Assembly (NCBI RefSeq): GCF_003591515.1
Contig: NZ_QZCG01000002.1
Span: 372,001 to 436,000 of the forward strand
DNA from: Paracoccus onubensis
Lineage (GTDB): Bacteria; Pseudomonadota; Alphaproteobacteria; Rhodobacterales; Rhodobacteraceae
Length of the DNA: 64,000 bases
Direction: 5' to 3'
The position numbers and the translations under genes were made by a program. Below the pieces are notes generated by a model. The model saw nothing but the letters and a program-made list of their open reading frames with translations. It ran no database searches and was not told the origin of the DNA. Positions 47,840 through 56,341 of the stretch are shown here, piece after piece; position 1 is the stretch's first letter; each line of letters opens with the position of its first letter.

Positions 47840-48691
47840 ATGCAACAGTGCGCGAGGCATAGTGGGCTGAAATTCCTGTGTTTCCTGATGATTTGTTTTT
47901 TCCCGATCGCCTCGTTTCCTGCCCGCGCGGAAATAGCCCGCACCCCGCTGCTTGAATTTTTCGAAAGACAGGGCTGCACGATCGGTCCCGAAAGCAGGCA
48001 GGCCGCGCGTGATGCAGGTTTTGCCGCCGAAGAGATAGACGAACTTGCTGCCGCTGCCCTTATGCAGGATCAGGCCAGTCAGGAAGGGTCATGGCTGGTG
48101 CTGTCATCCGGAATATGCAGAATCCGGCCGCCTGAGCTGACCAGCGCAGCAAGTTTGACCGATCCGGACGTAATCAGGCATTTCACCCGGAAAGACGAAT
48201 ATGCGAGTCAGGGTGAGCCGGGTTGTTTTCTGGTCGGGGATGCATTGCGCGAAGACTGGCAGCAAGCCCGCGGCTGGGATCCCGAGAAAGCCTATCAGGA
48301 ATATATGAACCTGTTAGGCGCCTCTGTCATCTCGGGAGAGTTGTCGCTCTATTCCGACGATCCGATTCACACGCCGCCCGGGATCATCCTGATGACGGGA
48401 GACTGCGCCGATATTCCCGAGATGCCGGATATCAGACGCAGCCAAAGAGCGATGCTGGCATATTTCGACGAATTGGTACGCGAAAGCGCCGCGCGTGTAG
48501 ATTGCGGCGAGACCGGAGAGTTCTTCAGTTACGAACTTCCTCAAATTGCAATGGATCTGTCCGATGGCAAGATTACGAATGCATTCATATTCATGGACAT
48601 GATGTTCGTGACAATGGCGGCCGGCTGGACCGAAGGAAGCAGCCTGACCGAAAAAGGCAAAGCGCGCCCTCCACTTTGCCATCTGGAATGA
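47840..48691 (+). CDS. Exported hypothetical protein
   Basis: 283 residues. Signal peptide about residues 9-30 (LKFLCFLMICFFPIASFPARA). The mature part has six cysteines (QGCTIGP, SGICRIR, PGCFLVG, GDCADIP, RVDCGET, PPLCHLE), likely disulfide-bonded in the periplasm. No known family recognised. Starts 22 bases after the importer operon, so it may be cotranscribed, but its G+C is slightly lower and it borders the accessory region. Confidence 0.65.
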   Translation: MQQCARHSGLKFLCFLMICFFPIASFPARAEIARTPLLEFFERQGCTIGPESRQAARDAGFAAEEIDELAAAALMQDQASQEGSWLVLSSGICRIRPPELTSAASLTDPDVIRHFTRKDEYASQGEPGCFLVGDALREDWQQARGWDPEKAYQEYMNLLGASVISGELSLYSDDPIHTPPGIILMTGDCADIPEMPDIRRSQRAMLAYFDELVRESAARVDCGETGEFFSYELPQIAMDLSDGKITNAFIFMDMMFVTMAAGWTEGSSLTEKGKARPPLCHLE

Positions 48692-48757
48692 CAGGTCTGA
48701 TTCTCGATGACATCCTTCCGAATATCTTGGTAATCCGACGGGGTTCCGGAAATTATG

Positions 48758-50218
48758 TCAGGCATTCGCCTTCTCGGCCGGGTGTGCGGGTCGATTGTTT
48801 TCGACCAGCTTTTCAACAAGGTTTTTGTAATTGTTAAGATAAGTCTGCCTTGTATACCGTTCCAGCCCGTCCGAGCAGGCTTTGGAGTATTTTTCCGGAT
48901 CAAGCAATACCTTCCTTATTGCCTCTGCGATATCGTCTATTTTTCCCGGCTTGATCAGATATCCATTCGATCCCGGTTTGATCATTTCCTGAGGTCCGTA
49001 TTTGACGTCATATGTAATAACCGGGCATGCGGCGGATAGTGATTCAAGGATGGAAAGCCCAAATCCTTCGGTCAGGGTGGGATATAGTGACGCCAAAGCG
49101 CCGTTGAATTCTGCCAAAGGCTCTTTTGTATAGCCCATCAGCTTGATCCTGTTTTGACATTTTAGACGCTTGATCAGTGCGGTCAGTTCTTTCCCGCCGC
49201 TTCCTTTCCCATATATCAGATAATCGACATCAGGAAATTCTTTCTTTATTTTCGCAAACGCCTGGATACATTCGTCAATCGGTTTCCCTGACAAATCAAG
49301 CCGGGATATCGTTACGATATTTTTCCTCTTCTGCGGTTTAACCGGCTTTGCCTCATAATAATGAGGTATAACGGCCACCTCTTGTGATGGCTTCAGGTCA
49401 AGCTCAATTTCCTTTTTATGCACATTGGTTGCGGTGATAATCGCTTGACCATCGAAATCATCGACGAATTTCTTGTAAACGGGAAGGAGAACGCCCTTTT
49501 GATCGCGATGTTCCGCATGCAGGAAAAGCGCCCGGGGGGTTTTTATGACATTCGACAGGTATGATCCTTTGATCCCATCCACAAATGTAACCGTATCCTG
49601 AAGCTCCACCATTTCTAGAAGATTCCGCGCCAGCGCCTTCTGCGTCCGGCAGAGCCGGCCGGTTATCAGGTTTTTCCCAACCAGATATTTGTCGTTCTTG
49701 GTTTTGAGCCAGCGAATTGGTCTGCTTTCCGCGTAATCAGTTGTTTCTGTCGTGCCATCTGAATTATTGACAATCTTGTTGATAATAAATCCATTTAAAA
49801 GGGTGAAATAAATCGTATTTTTACCATTTATAACCTTGCGATCCGTGATGATGCCAACAGGTGATTTCTTGTTGTCATCCTTCATGACAATTTTGCCATC
49901 ACGTGAGTATACAATTTTGCTACCCTGTTTTTTTGCGTTATCAAAATCCGGAAACCCGTTGAATAATTTTACCCCCGTTGTGATGGCAACCGGGGCGCAA
50001 AGTTCCGGCAATGTGAAATGTTTAACCTCGGGCGCCAAGGTTCTTTCTTTTCTAAGGGCCTCTATATCAAGTTTTTGTTCTATAGAATGGGCGGTTGTCA
50101 TCAGGATGGCCGAAAATCCATCCATTTCGGAAAACCCGTTCAATCTCTTGTAAATTGCTTTTACCTTCCCTCCGCCACGCAATAAAACCTCTTCCGTAAT
50201 GCTGATGACTCTGATCAT
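48758..50218 (-). CDS. GT4 glycosyltransferase, TagE/GtfA-like, low G+C
   Basis: 486 residues, GT-B fold. N-terminal half is lysine- and asparagine-rich (VINGKNTIYFTLLNGFIINKIVNNSDGTTETTDY as in poly-glycerolphosphate glucosyltransferases of Gram-positive bacteria). C-terminal half has IVTISRLDLSGKP, VDYLIYGKGSGG and the EX7E motif EGFGLSILE at 384-392 followed by SLSAACPVITYDVKYGP. Base composition and AAA/AAT codons differ sharply from neighbours, so transfer is likely. It probably adds hexose to a surface polymer or protein; the acceptor is unknown. Confidence 0.88.
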   Translation of the reverse strand: MIRVISITEEVLLRGGGKVKAIYKRLNGFSEMDGFSAILMTTAHSIEQKLDIEALRKERTLAPEVKHFTLPELCAPVAITTGVKLFNGFPDFDNAKKQGSKIVYSRDGKIVMKDDNKKSPVGIITDRKVINGKNTIYFTLLNGFIINKIVNNSDGTTETTDYAESRPIRWLKTKNDKYLVGKNLITGRLCRTQKALARNLLEMVELQDTVTFVDGIKGSYLSNVIKTPRALFLHAEHRDQKGVLLPVYKKFVDDFDGQAIITATNVHKKEIELDLKPSQEVAVIPHYYEAKPVKPQKRKNIVTISRLDLSGKPIDECIQAFAKIKKEFPDVDYLIYGKGSGGKELTALIKRLKCQNRIKLMGYTKEPLAEFNGALASLYPTLTEGFGLSILESLSAACPVITYDVKYGPQEMIKPGSNGYLIKPGKIDDIAEAIRKVLLDPEKYSKACSDGLERYTRQTYLNNYKNLVEKLVENNRPAHPAEKANA

Positions 50219-50575
50219 GATATGGCTCCGAAAGGTAATCAGGGTGATTGTGCCTTCGATATAGGTATATTTACTCGTGACTACTACCGGTTATGCGAAA
50301 ATATCATCGCGACAAGCTGAATTTTGCTGTTCTATTATCCTGAAAGTTGCAAGCCAGCAATGGCTCTGACTCTGGGTTGTGCTACCGCTTTCACCATGCT
50401 GTGAAAATGCCAATGCCTGGATATGATCCGATAAGCCCCGCTTCTTCTGCCACCGCTATCTCCATCCGCGGCCCGGTCCGGATAATCGGGAAGCAGGGCT
50501 GCGCCAGAATCCGCTACGCATGCCAACTGCAAGTCATAGCTGAAACGGCCACTGCCTTGGTATATATCTAGGAAA
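50219..50575. other. Spacer upstream of the glycosyltransferase
   Basis: 357 bases. The first 110 are AT-rich and probably hold the glycosyltransferase promoter. The remainder has higher G+C and a minus-strand frame (50335-50532) of uncertain meaning, possibly a transposase remnant; no terminal repeats were identified. Confidence 0.35.
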
Positions 50576-50632
50576 TGGTGAGCCCGACAGGATTCGAACC
50601 TGTGACCTCCTGATTGAAAGTCAGGAGGTGCT
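50576..50632 (-). other. 3' half of a tRNA gene, probable attachment site
   Basis: On the minus strand it contains an anticodon arm with loop CTTTCAA (TTC), a T arm ACAGG-TTCGAAT-CCTGT, acceptor strand CGGGCTC, discriminator A and CCA. The matching 5' acceptor (GAGCCCG) and D arm are absent upstream, so the gene is incomplete. The anticodon stem is extended to 8 bp (CCTCCTGA/TCAGGAGG). Position beside an integrase remnant fits an att site left by tRNA-targeted integration. A glutamate isotype is only what the anticodon suggests. Confidence 0.65.
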
Positions 50633-50763
50633 AGATTTCTTTGAGTTTCATTGCCTTTCGTATCATATTGAAAAATAAAGATTTATTTGCAAATCTCCTT
50701 TGGTTGCCCTGCAGGGGATTGCATATACGGTGGTAGCCCAGTGGTAGCCGGAAAGGATCGATT

Positions 50764-51225
50764 ATGGCGGAAAAGATCAAGATTGCGAAACGCGCGGGTG
50801 ATGCCCTTAAATCGGAAAATTCCCGCTATACCGCATGAGATAAGGACCTGTCGGGCTTCGGCGTCCGCGTTGGGCCGAATGGCGGGAAAAGCTATGTCAT
50901 GAAATACCGGGTCGGCGGAGGGCGCGCTGGACGTATACGCTGGGGCGCTATCGGGCAGCACGGGGCTTTGACGCCGGATCAGGCACGCGACATTGCCCAG
51001 CGCTGGGCGGCTGTGATTGCGGCGGGAGGTGATCCGGCGGGTGAAAAGATTGAAAAGCGCAAAAGCCCGGCCGTTTCGGAACTGATGGGTCAGTATCTGG
51101 AAAGCCATGTTGCGGCCGCCAGCACCCCAGAGATCGGGCAGGTACTTTTGGCGATCGTAATTGACGGAACGGAGGGCTTGCAGGCCGAGACTCGCAAGGA
51201 CGTCTACAGAAAGGATGTAGCATGA
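50764..51225 (+). pseudogene. Tyrosine-type integrase N-terminal remnant, interrupted
   Basis: Frame begins MAEKIKIAKRAGDALKSENSRYTA, meets TGA at 50836-50838 where this family has Trp (YxxWDxxLxGFGVRV), then continues DKDLSGFGVRVGPNGGKSYVMKYRVGGGRAGRIRWGAIG...TPDQARDIAQRW. This is the DUF4102/arm-binding domain of phage-type integrases. After AVSELMGQYLESHVAAAS the sequence departs from the family and ends at 51225, so the catalytic domain is gone. Lies 130 bases from the tRNA fragment. Confidence 0.8.
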
Positions 51226-51253
51226 CAACCAAGGGTGAGCTGCATTGGATGCC

Positions 51254-51409
51254 ATGTACCTGCGCATAATGATTGATGCTGCCGATTTCATTGGTAATGA
51301 AAATGGCGGCGGCGGCGACCGGAAGCTGGGCAGCATGGTTACCGGCCTGATCCACATCGCGAGCAAGATGGCCGCACAGCTTGAGGATGGGTTGGACGAC
51401 TTAACCTGA
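51254..51409 (+). CDS. Small hypothetical ORF, 51 residues
   Basis: Reads MYLRIMIDAADFIGNENGGG, then GDRKLGSMVTGLIHIASKMAAQLEDGLDDLT. It looks protein-like (amphipathic helix near the end) but has no clear ribosome site and overlaps another tiny frame. Probably a remnant or cargo gene of the integrated element. Confidence 0.3.
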   Translation: MYLRIMIDAADFIGNENGGGGDRKLGSMVTGLIHIASKMAAQLEDGLDDLT

Positions 51410-51521
51410 CCCCGAGCGCCCCGGCTTCGGTCGGGGTGATTCAGTACGACTATGGTAGCATTGCTCGTGTTGGGCTTAGCCCACAGGCTACCCCGGCAAG
51501 ATCGGTAACAGGAGAAACACA

Positions 51522-51860
51522 ATGGATTGGAACGACAACAGAAGCCACTTGCTGCAAGGTGTCGGTAAACTGGCGGAGCTTTCACCAGATACCGTACAGG
51601 GGTATATGACTGCCAGCGGGGCAGGAAAGAAAACCGGCCATTTGGATGAGAAAACACGGCAACTGATCTCGCTGGCGGTCGCCGTGACAACCCGCTGTGA
51701 CGGCTGCATTTCAGTGCATTCTAACGAGGCACTGAAAGCAGGAGCGACCCGAGAGGAAGTGTCGGAAGCTTTGGGAGTGGCCGTTGCGCTGAACGCTGGC
51801 GCGGCATTGGTTTACTCCACTCGCGCCCTGGAAGCCTTCGACAACGCGGATAAGAGCTGA
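51522..51860 (+). CDS. Carboxymuconolactone decarboxylase (AhpD-like) family protein
   Basis: 112 residues with AGGAG seven bases before the ATG. All-helical AhpD-like core with the redox motif CDGCISVH (Cys59, Cys62, His66) and LISLAVAVTTRCDGC. Likely a peroxidase or disulfide reductase partner for small thiols. Stands alone between the integrase remnant and tRNA-Asn, followed by a strong terminator. Confidence 0.9.
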   Translation: MDWNDNRSHLLQGVGKLAELSPDTVQGYMTASGAGKKTGHLDEKTRQLISLAVAVTTRCDGCISVHSNEALKAGATREEVSEALGVAVALNAGAALVYSTRALEAFDNADKS

Positions 51861-51961
51861 CATCGCATATCATGGGTGTGGGGACCACTCCTGGCTTCGG
51901 TTGGGAGTGATTCACCAGAGGGGCAGGTTAATTAGGGAATGTACCCGTTGTGCCCCGAAGC

Positions 51962-51999
51962 AAAAAGGGCTCAGCTATCTCTAGCTAAGCCCTTTTTTT
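51962..51999. terminator. Bidirectional Rho-independent terminator
   Basis: Stem AAAGGGCTCAGCT / AGCTAAGCCCTTT with one mismatch and a 6-7-base loop, followed by a run of seven T on the + strand and five on the - strand. Serves the AhpD-like gene from the left and tRNA-Asn from the right. Confidence 0.85.
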
Positions 52000-52002
52000 G
52001 AC

Positions 52003-52077
52003 TGGCTCCGGCGGTAGGGATCGAACCTACGACCAATTGATTAACAGTCAACTGCTCTACCGCTGAGCTACGCCGGA
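52003..52077 (-). tRNA. tRNA-Asn (GTT)
   Basis: 75 bases with encoded CCA. Acceptor TCCGGCG/CGCCGGA, discriminator G, anticodon loop CTGTTAA gives GTT. Followed on its strand by the shared terminator. Confidence 0.97.
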
Positions 52078-52135
52078 ACACGAGGCGGGATATAGCAATC
52101 TGTTCCATGGTCGTCCAGAGGCAATACGACAATTT

Positions 52136-52999
52136 TCATACAGTCCGGAAAATCGTATCGGCGGTAAGATCGCCATCGTAAATCACCGCTCCCAGATCGG
52201 CGAGTGCGACCAGATGTGCAAGCACATTGCGGGTCGCGGCAGGAAGAAGCGTGGGGGCGATGTCATATATCCGCCGGGCAAGATCCTGAGCGGTTGCAGG
52301 GGATTGCGACAGGGCGTTCAGGATCTGGGCAGTGCGCAGCCGGCGATGGTCAGCCAGTTCCGATAATCTTTCGGCAGGCGATTCGACGGGTTTCCCATGT
52401 GCTGGCAGCAACCGTTTCGGCGCTGCCAGCCCGATCTTGTCAAGCGAGCGGAAATAATCCGCCAGATCGCCATCCGGGGGTGAAATCAGTGTCGAGGACC
52501 ATTCCATCACGATATCGCCGCAGAACATCAGCTCTTCATACTGAAAACACAAATGATTTCCGCAATGACCCGGTGTGTGCAGGGCTCGAAGGGTCCAGTC
52601 GGGCGTCGATATTTCCTGACCGTCCTTCAGCTGGATATCGGGCCGGAAACTCGCATCCAGCCCTTCGCCTCCACCGACAAGGCCGGTCGCCGCCAGTTTC
52701 TGCATCGCGGGCGAGCGCCCGGATTCCATATCGCCGAATGCAAGCAGCGGCGCACCGGTCATGGCGGCAAGACGCGATGCGCCCGTACTGTGATCCTTGT
52801 GGCTGTGGGTCACAAAGATATGGCTGATTTTCCCGGCACCAGCCTGGAGGATCGCGTCGAGATGGCCTGAATCGTCAGGCCCGGGATCGATCACGGCGAC
52901 ATGGTCCGTACCGATCAGGAAACTATTGGTTCCCGGCCCGGTCAGGGGTGAGGGATTGGGCGCAAGAATGCAGCGCGGCTCTTTCGTTATAGCGGTCAT
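52136..52999 (-). CDS. Metallo-beta-lactamase-fold hydrolase (LACTB2-like)
   Basis: 287 residues. Metal motif HSHKDH at 65-70 (HxHxDH), later metal His in HTPGHCGNHLC and Asp in MFCGDIVMEWSSTLISPP, then LLPAHGKPV. The C-terminal 70 residues form a winged-helix-like domain (TAQDLARRIYDIAPTLLPAATRNVLAHL) as in LACTB2-type enzymes. Could be a small esterase or ribonuclease; not determined by sequence. Confidence 0.88.
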   Translation of the reverse strand: MTAITKEPRCILAPNPSPLTGPGTNSFLIGTDHVAVIDPGPDDSGHLDAILQAGAGKISHIFVTHSHKDHSTGASRLAAMTGAPLLAFGDMESGRSPAMQKLAATGLVGGGEGLDASFRPDIQLKDGQEISTPDWTLRALHTPGHCGNHLCFQYEELMFCGDIVMEWSSTLISPPDGDLADYFRSLDKIGLAAPKRLLPAHGKPVESPAERLSELADHRRLRTAQILNALSQSPATAQDLARRIYDIAPTLLPAATRNVLAHLVALADLGAVIYDGDLTADTIFRTV

Positions 53000-53033
53000 C
53001 CGGTTAGCCTAGATTTTCGCAGGCAGGTTTACC

Positions 53034-54386
53034 ATGGCAAATGAAACAGAACACGACTGGTTGAAACGCATGTTCCCGCGCGGTCTCTATGGCCGGGCCG
53101 CATTGATCCTGTTTCTGCCGATCGTGGTGGTGACGCTGGTGGTCAGCATCATGTTTCTTCAGCGTCATTTCGAGGACGTCGCCCAGCAGATGACCCGCAG
53201 CATGGCGCATGAGCTGGGCTTCGTCGCGACGCGGGTCGAGCGATCGGAGACCCCGCATGCCGCCTTGCTGGCGGCGCAGGCAGTTGTCGCGCCTTTGAGC
53301 CTGACGGTAGAGTTACCCGCTGCGGCTGCCGAACAAGACGCGCGCAAATTCTATGATTTTTCCGGTCGGGTCGTGATCCGCGAGTTGCGAGCCGGCCTGC
53401 CAAAGGTGACCGCCATCGATCTGGCGGCGGATAACAAGCGCGTCGCGGTTACGATGTCGGGTAAATTCGGACCTTACAATATTTCATTCGATCGCGAGCG
53501 GGTCAGTGCCTCGAACCCGCACCAGCTTCTGGTCCTGATGATTTTCACCTCTTTGCTGATGTCCGGCATCGCGACGATTTTCCTGCGCAACCAGCTTCGC
53601 CCGATACGCCGCCTTGCCCGGGTGGCCGAAGCCTATGGCCGGGGGCGGGTCGAGCCTTATCGTCCCGGCGGCGCTATCGAAATCCGCAGCGCAGGCACGG
53701 CATTCCTTGATATGCGCAGCAGGCTTGAGAGGCAAAATGAACAGCGCAAGATGATGCTGTCAGGTATCAGTCATGACCTGCGCACGCCTTTGACGCGTTT
53801 GCGGCTGGGGCTGTCCATGTTGTCGCCGGGGATGGCGTCGGAACCCGATGATATCACAGCAATGGAAAAGGACATCGCTGAGATGGATCGCATGTTGGAT
53901 GCATTTCTGGATTATGCGCGGGACGATGCGCGGGAAAGCCCGGCAGAGGAGATCGATCCCTTTGAATTTTTGGGCGATATCGTGACGGCTGCGCAACGTG
54001 TTGGGCAGAATGTTCATCTGGCCGAATTTCAGGGGCGGTCGCAGCCGGTAAGCTGTCGTCCGGAAATGCTGCGGCGGGCGTTGGATAACCTTATCGGCAA
54101 TGCCGTGCGCCATGGAACCAGCGTCGAGATCGATGCAGCGCTGGGGCCGCGCAGCCTGCGGATCGGGGTCGAGGATGACGGGCCGGGAATCCCGGAAGAG
54201 GACATGGAGACGGCGATGCGTCCTTTTACCCAGCTTGACAGTTCGCGGAACCGTAATAGCGGGCAGGGGGCCGGGCTTGGATTGGCGATCGCTGCGGATG
54301 TCGTTCGCAGTCATGGCGGGCAGCTACGTCTGAGCCGGGGTGAAAAGCTTGGCGGGTTGCGGGCAGAGATCGTTATCCCGCGGTAG
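53034..54386 (+). CDS. EnvZ-like sensor histidine kinase
   Basis: 450 residues. Membrane helices at about 22-42 and 160-180 flank a periplasmic domain of about 115 residues; HAMP follows (RPIRRLARVAEAYGRGRVEP). H box ISHDLRTPLTRLRL with the phospho-accepting His247, N box NLIGNAVRHG, G1 VEDDGPGIP, G2 GQGAGLGLAIA. EnvZ-type kinases usually follow an ompR-like regulator; here the upstream gene is a divergent hydrolase and no regulator is adjacent. Confidence 0.9.
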   Translation: MANETEHDWLKRMFPRGLYGRAALILFLPIVVVTLVVSIMFLQRHFEDVAQQMTRSMAHELGFVATRVERSETPHAALLAAQAVVAPLSLTVELPAAAAEQDARKFYDFSGRVVIRELRAGLPKVTAIDLAADNKRVAVTMSGKFGPYNISFDRERVSASNPHQLLVLMIFTSLLMSGIATIFLRNQLRPIRRLARVAEAYGRGRVEPYRPGGAIEIRSAGTAFLDMRSRLERQNEQRKMMLSGISHDLRTPLTRLRLGLSMLSPGMASEPDDITAMEKDIAEMDRMLDAFLDYARDDARESPAEEIDPFEFLGDIVTAAQRVGQNVHLAEFQGRSQPVSCRPEMLRRALDNLIGNAVRHGTSVEIDAALGPRSLRIGVEDDGPGIPEEDMETAMRPFTQLDSSRNRNSGQGAGLGLAIAADVVRSHGGQLRLSRGEKLGGLRAEIVIPR

Positions 54387-54413
54387 CTTGCCGTCCGGAA
54401 GGTTTCCCGGATG

Positions 54414-55178
54414 TCACGCAGCTTCCGGCAGCTTTGCGCCGGTCATATAGGCGACCGCGTCGGACATGCTGTGGTCCTTGGGATTTATGACGCATAGTTT
54501 GCGGCCAAGCCGGTGGACATGGATCCGGTCCGCAACCTCGAAGACATGCGGCATGTTATGGCTGATCAGGATGATCGATACCCCGCGCGAACGCACATCC
54601 TGAATAAGCTCCAGAACCTTGCGGCTTTCCTTGACGCCCAGCGCCGCAGTGGGTTCGTCCAGAATGATGACTTTCGATCCGAATGCCGCCGCACGCGCGA
54701 CCGCCACGCCCTGCCGCTGACCGCCCGAAAGCGATTCAACCGGCTGATTGATGTTCTGAATGGTCATCAGCCCCAGTTCCGACAATTTGTCGCGGGCGAA
54801 TTTCTCCATCTTCGGGCGGTCGAGCTTGCGCAGATATTTTCCCATCAGACCCGGCATGCGGATTTCCCGGCCCATGAACATGTTGTCGGTGATCGATAAG
54901 GCGGGGGACATGGCCAATGTCTGGTAGACCGTTTCGATCCCGGCTTCGCGCGCGTCGATGGGCGATGCGAAGCGAACTCTCTTTCCCTCCAGCCAGACTT
55001 CGCCCTCATCGGGGGTGATCGCGCCACACAGGGCTTTGATGATACTTGATTTTCCTGCTCCATTATCGCCGATAACGGCCAGGATTTCACCCTTCATCAG
55101 ATCGAAGTCGCTGTGATCGATCGCTGTGACCTTGCCATAGCGTTTGACGAGGTTCCTTCCCTTGAGAATGGGTTCCAT
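54414..55178 (-). CDS. frcA: Fructose-type ABC transporter ATP-binding protein FrcA
   Basis: 254 residues from the ATG at 55178, which shares one base with the permease stop; the longer ORF is read-through of another frame. Walker A GDNGAGKSSI, signature ESLSGGQRQGVAVARA, Walker B IILDEPTAALGV. Single-cassette sugar ATPase of the FrcA type, about half the length of RbsA. Last gene of frcBCA; no frcK kinase gene follows. Confidence 0.9.
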   Translation of the reverse strand: MEPILKGRNLVKRYGKVTAIDHSDFDLMKGEILAVIGDNGAGKSSIIKALCGAITPDEGEVWLEGKRVRFASPIDAREAGIETVYQTLAMSPALSITDNMFMGREIRMPGLMGKYLRKLDRPKMEKFARDKLSELGLMTIQNINQPVESLSGGQRQGVAVARAAAFGSKVIILDEPTAALGVKESRKVLELIQDVRSRGVSIILISHNMPHVFEVADRIHVHRLGRKLCVINPKDHSMSDAVAYMTGAKLPEAA

Positions 55179-56245
55179 CACATTGCCACCTTTCTGATCC
55201 ACTGGTCTACGGAAACCGCCCCGATGATCAATATGCCGATCAGCAGATAGGTCCATTGGGCATCCGCGCCCGCCATGCGCAATCCAAGCTCGAACACGCC
55301 AACGATCAATGCGCCGAAAAATGCGCCAAGGATCGAGCCGCGTCCGCCGAATAGCGAGATACCTCCGATCACCACGGCGGTGATAGACTGGATATTGCCC
55401 ATCATTCCGGTCGTCGCGGAAGGTGAAATCGAACCGTAGCGGCCTATCATTGCCCAACCCGCCAGCCCGCAGATCAGACCAACCAGCATATAGACCGACA
55501 TCAGCGTTCTGTGGACATTCACACCGGCCAGCTTTGCCGCCTCGGGATCGTCGCCAACCGCATAGACATGCCTTCCCCATGCGGTCGCGCGCAGGTAATA
55601 GGCCAGCGCCGCCACGATGACGACCATCATCACCACGCCAAGCGTCATGGTGGCGCCGCCAAGTTTGAACGTGTTGCCAAGGAATTGCAGGGATGGGGCG
55701 TTGGTTGCGATGTCCTGTGCGCGGATGGTTTCGTTAGCCGAATAAAGATAATTTGCTGCCAGCACGATCTGCCACATGCCAAGCGTCACGATGAACGGAG
55801 GCAGCTTGACCCGGCTGACCAGCCAGCCGCTGATCGCGCCGATGGCGGTGCCGATGCTCACGCCAAGCAATATCGAAATCGGGGCAGGGATCCCGTAGCG
55901 GAAGGTGAACTGCCCCATCAGTACCGAAGTAAAGACCGCAATCGCACCGACAGAAAGATCGATCCCGGCAGTCAGCACGACCAGCGATTGCGCCGCAGCC
56001 AGGACGCCAACGATCTGCACCTGCTGAAGGATCAGGGTAAGGGCATAGGCGGAAAAGAAATTGCTGCCGATCGCGATGCCGAAGATGATGATCGAGGCCA
56101 CAAGCACGATCAGCGGCACCAGCGAGGGAGTCATATGCAGCATATGCTGAAAATGACCAAGGGCTCCTTTCCTGTGATCATCGAATTTCGCTATATCCTG
56201 TGATGCCGACGTGACGACGGATTCGTAATTGTCGCTATTGGACAT
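55178..56245 (-). CDS. frcC: Fructose-type ABC transporter permease FrcC
   Basis: 355 residues of the ribose/xylose permease family with about nine helices. Typical motifs: LSVGAIAVFTSVLMG and YAVGDDPEAAKLAGVNVHR, TGMMGNIQSITAVVIGGISLFGGRGSILG. The hydrophilic 45-residue N-terminus is as in FrcC. Forms the channel for sugar bound by FrcB. Overlaps frcA. Confidence 0.92.
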   Translation of the reverse strand: MSNSDNYESVVTSASQDIAKFDDHRKGALGHFQHMLHMTPSLVPLIVLVASIIIFGIAIGSNFFSAYALTLILQQVQIVGVLAAAQSLVVLTAGIDLSVGAIAVFTSVLMGQFTFRYGIPAPISILLGVSIGTAIGAISGWLVSRVKLPPFIVTLGMWQIVLAANYLYSANETIRAQDIATNAPSLQFLGNTFKLGGATMTLGVVMMVVIVAALAYYLRATAWGRHVYAVGDDPEAAKLAGVNVHRTLMSVYMLVGLICGLAGWAMIGRYGSISPSATTGMMGNIQSITAVVIGGISLFGGRGSILGAFFGALIVGVFELGLRMAGADAQWTYLLIGILIIGAVSVDQWIRKVAM

Positions 56246-56341
56246 AGACCTCTCCTTGGTCGAAGTGGCGGGCTTGCGGCGAATATCGCGGGAAAGAGGC
56301 GGTGCGCCGCCTCGAACCGTTATGATTGCTGCGTGACGGCA

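Noticed and set aside
50576-50660. Functional tRNA gene
   Set aside because: The 5' acceptor strand and D arm that would match CGGGCTC are missing, so only a 3' fragment remains.
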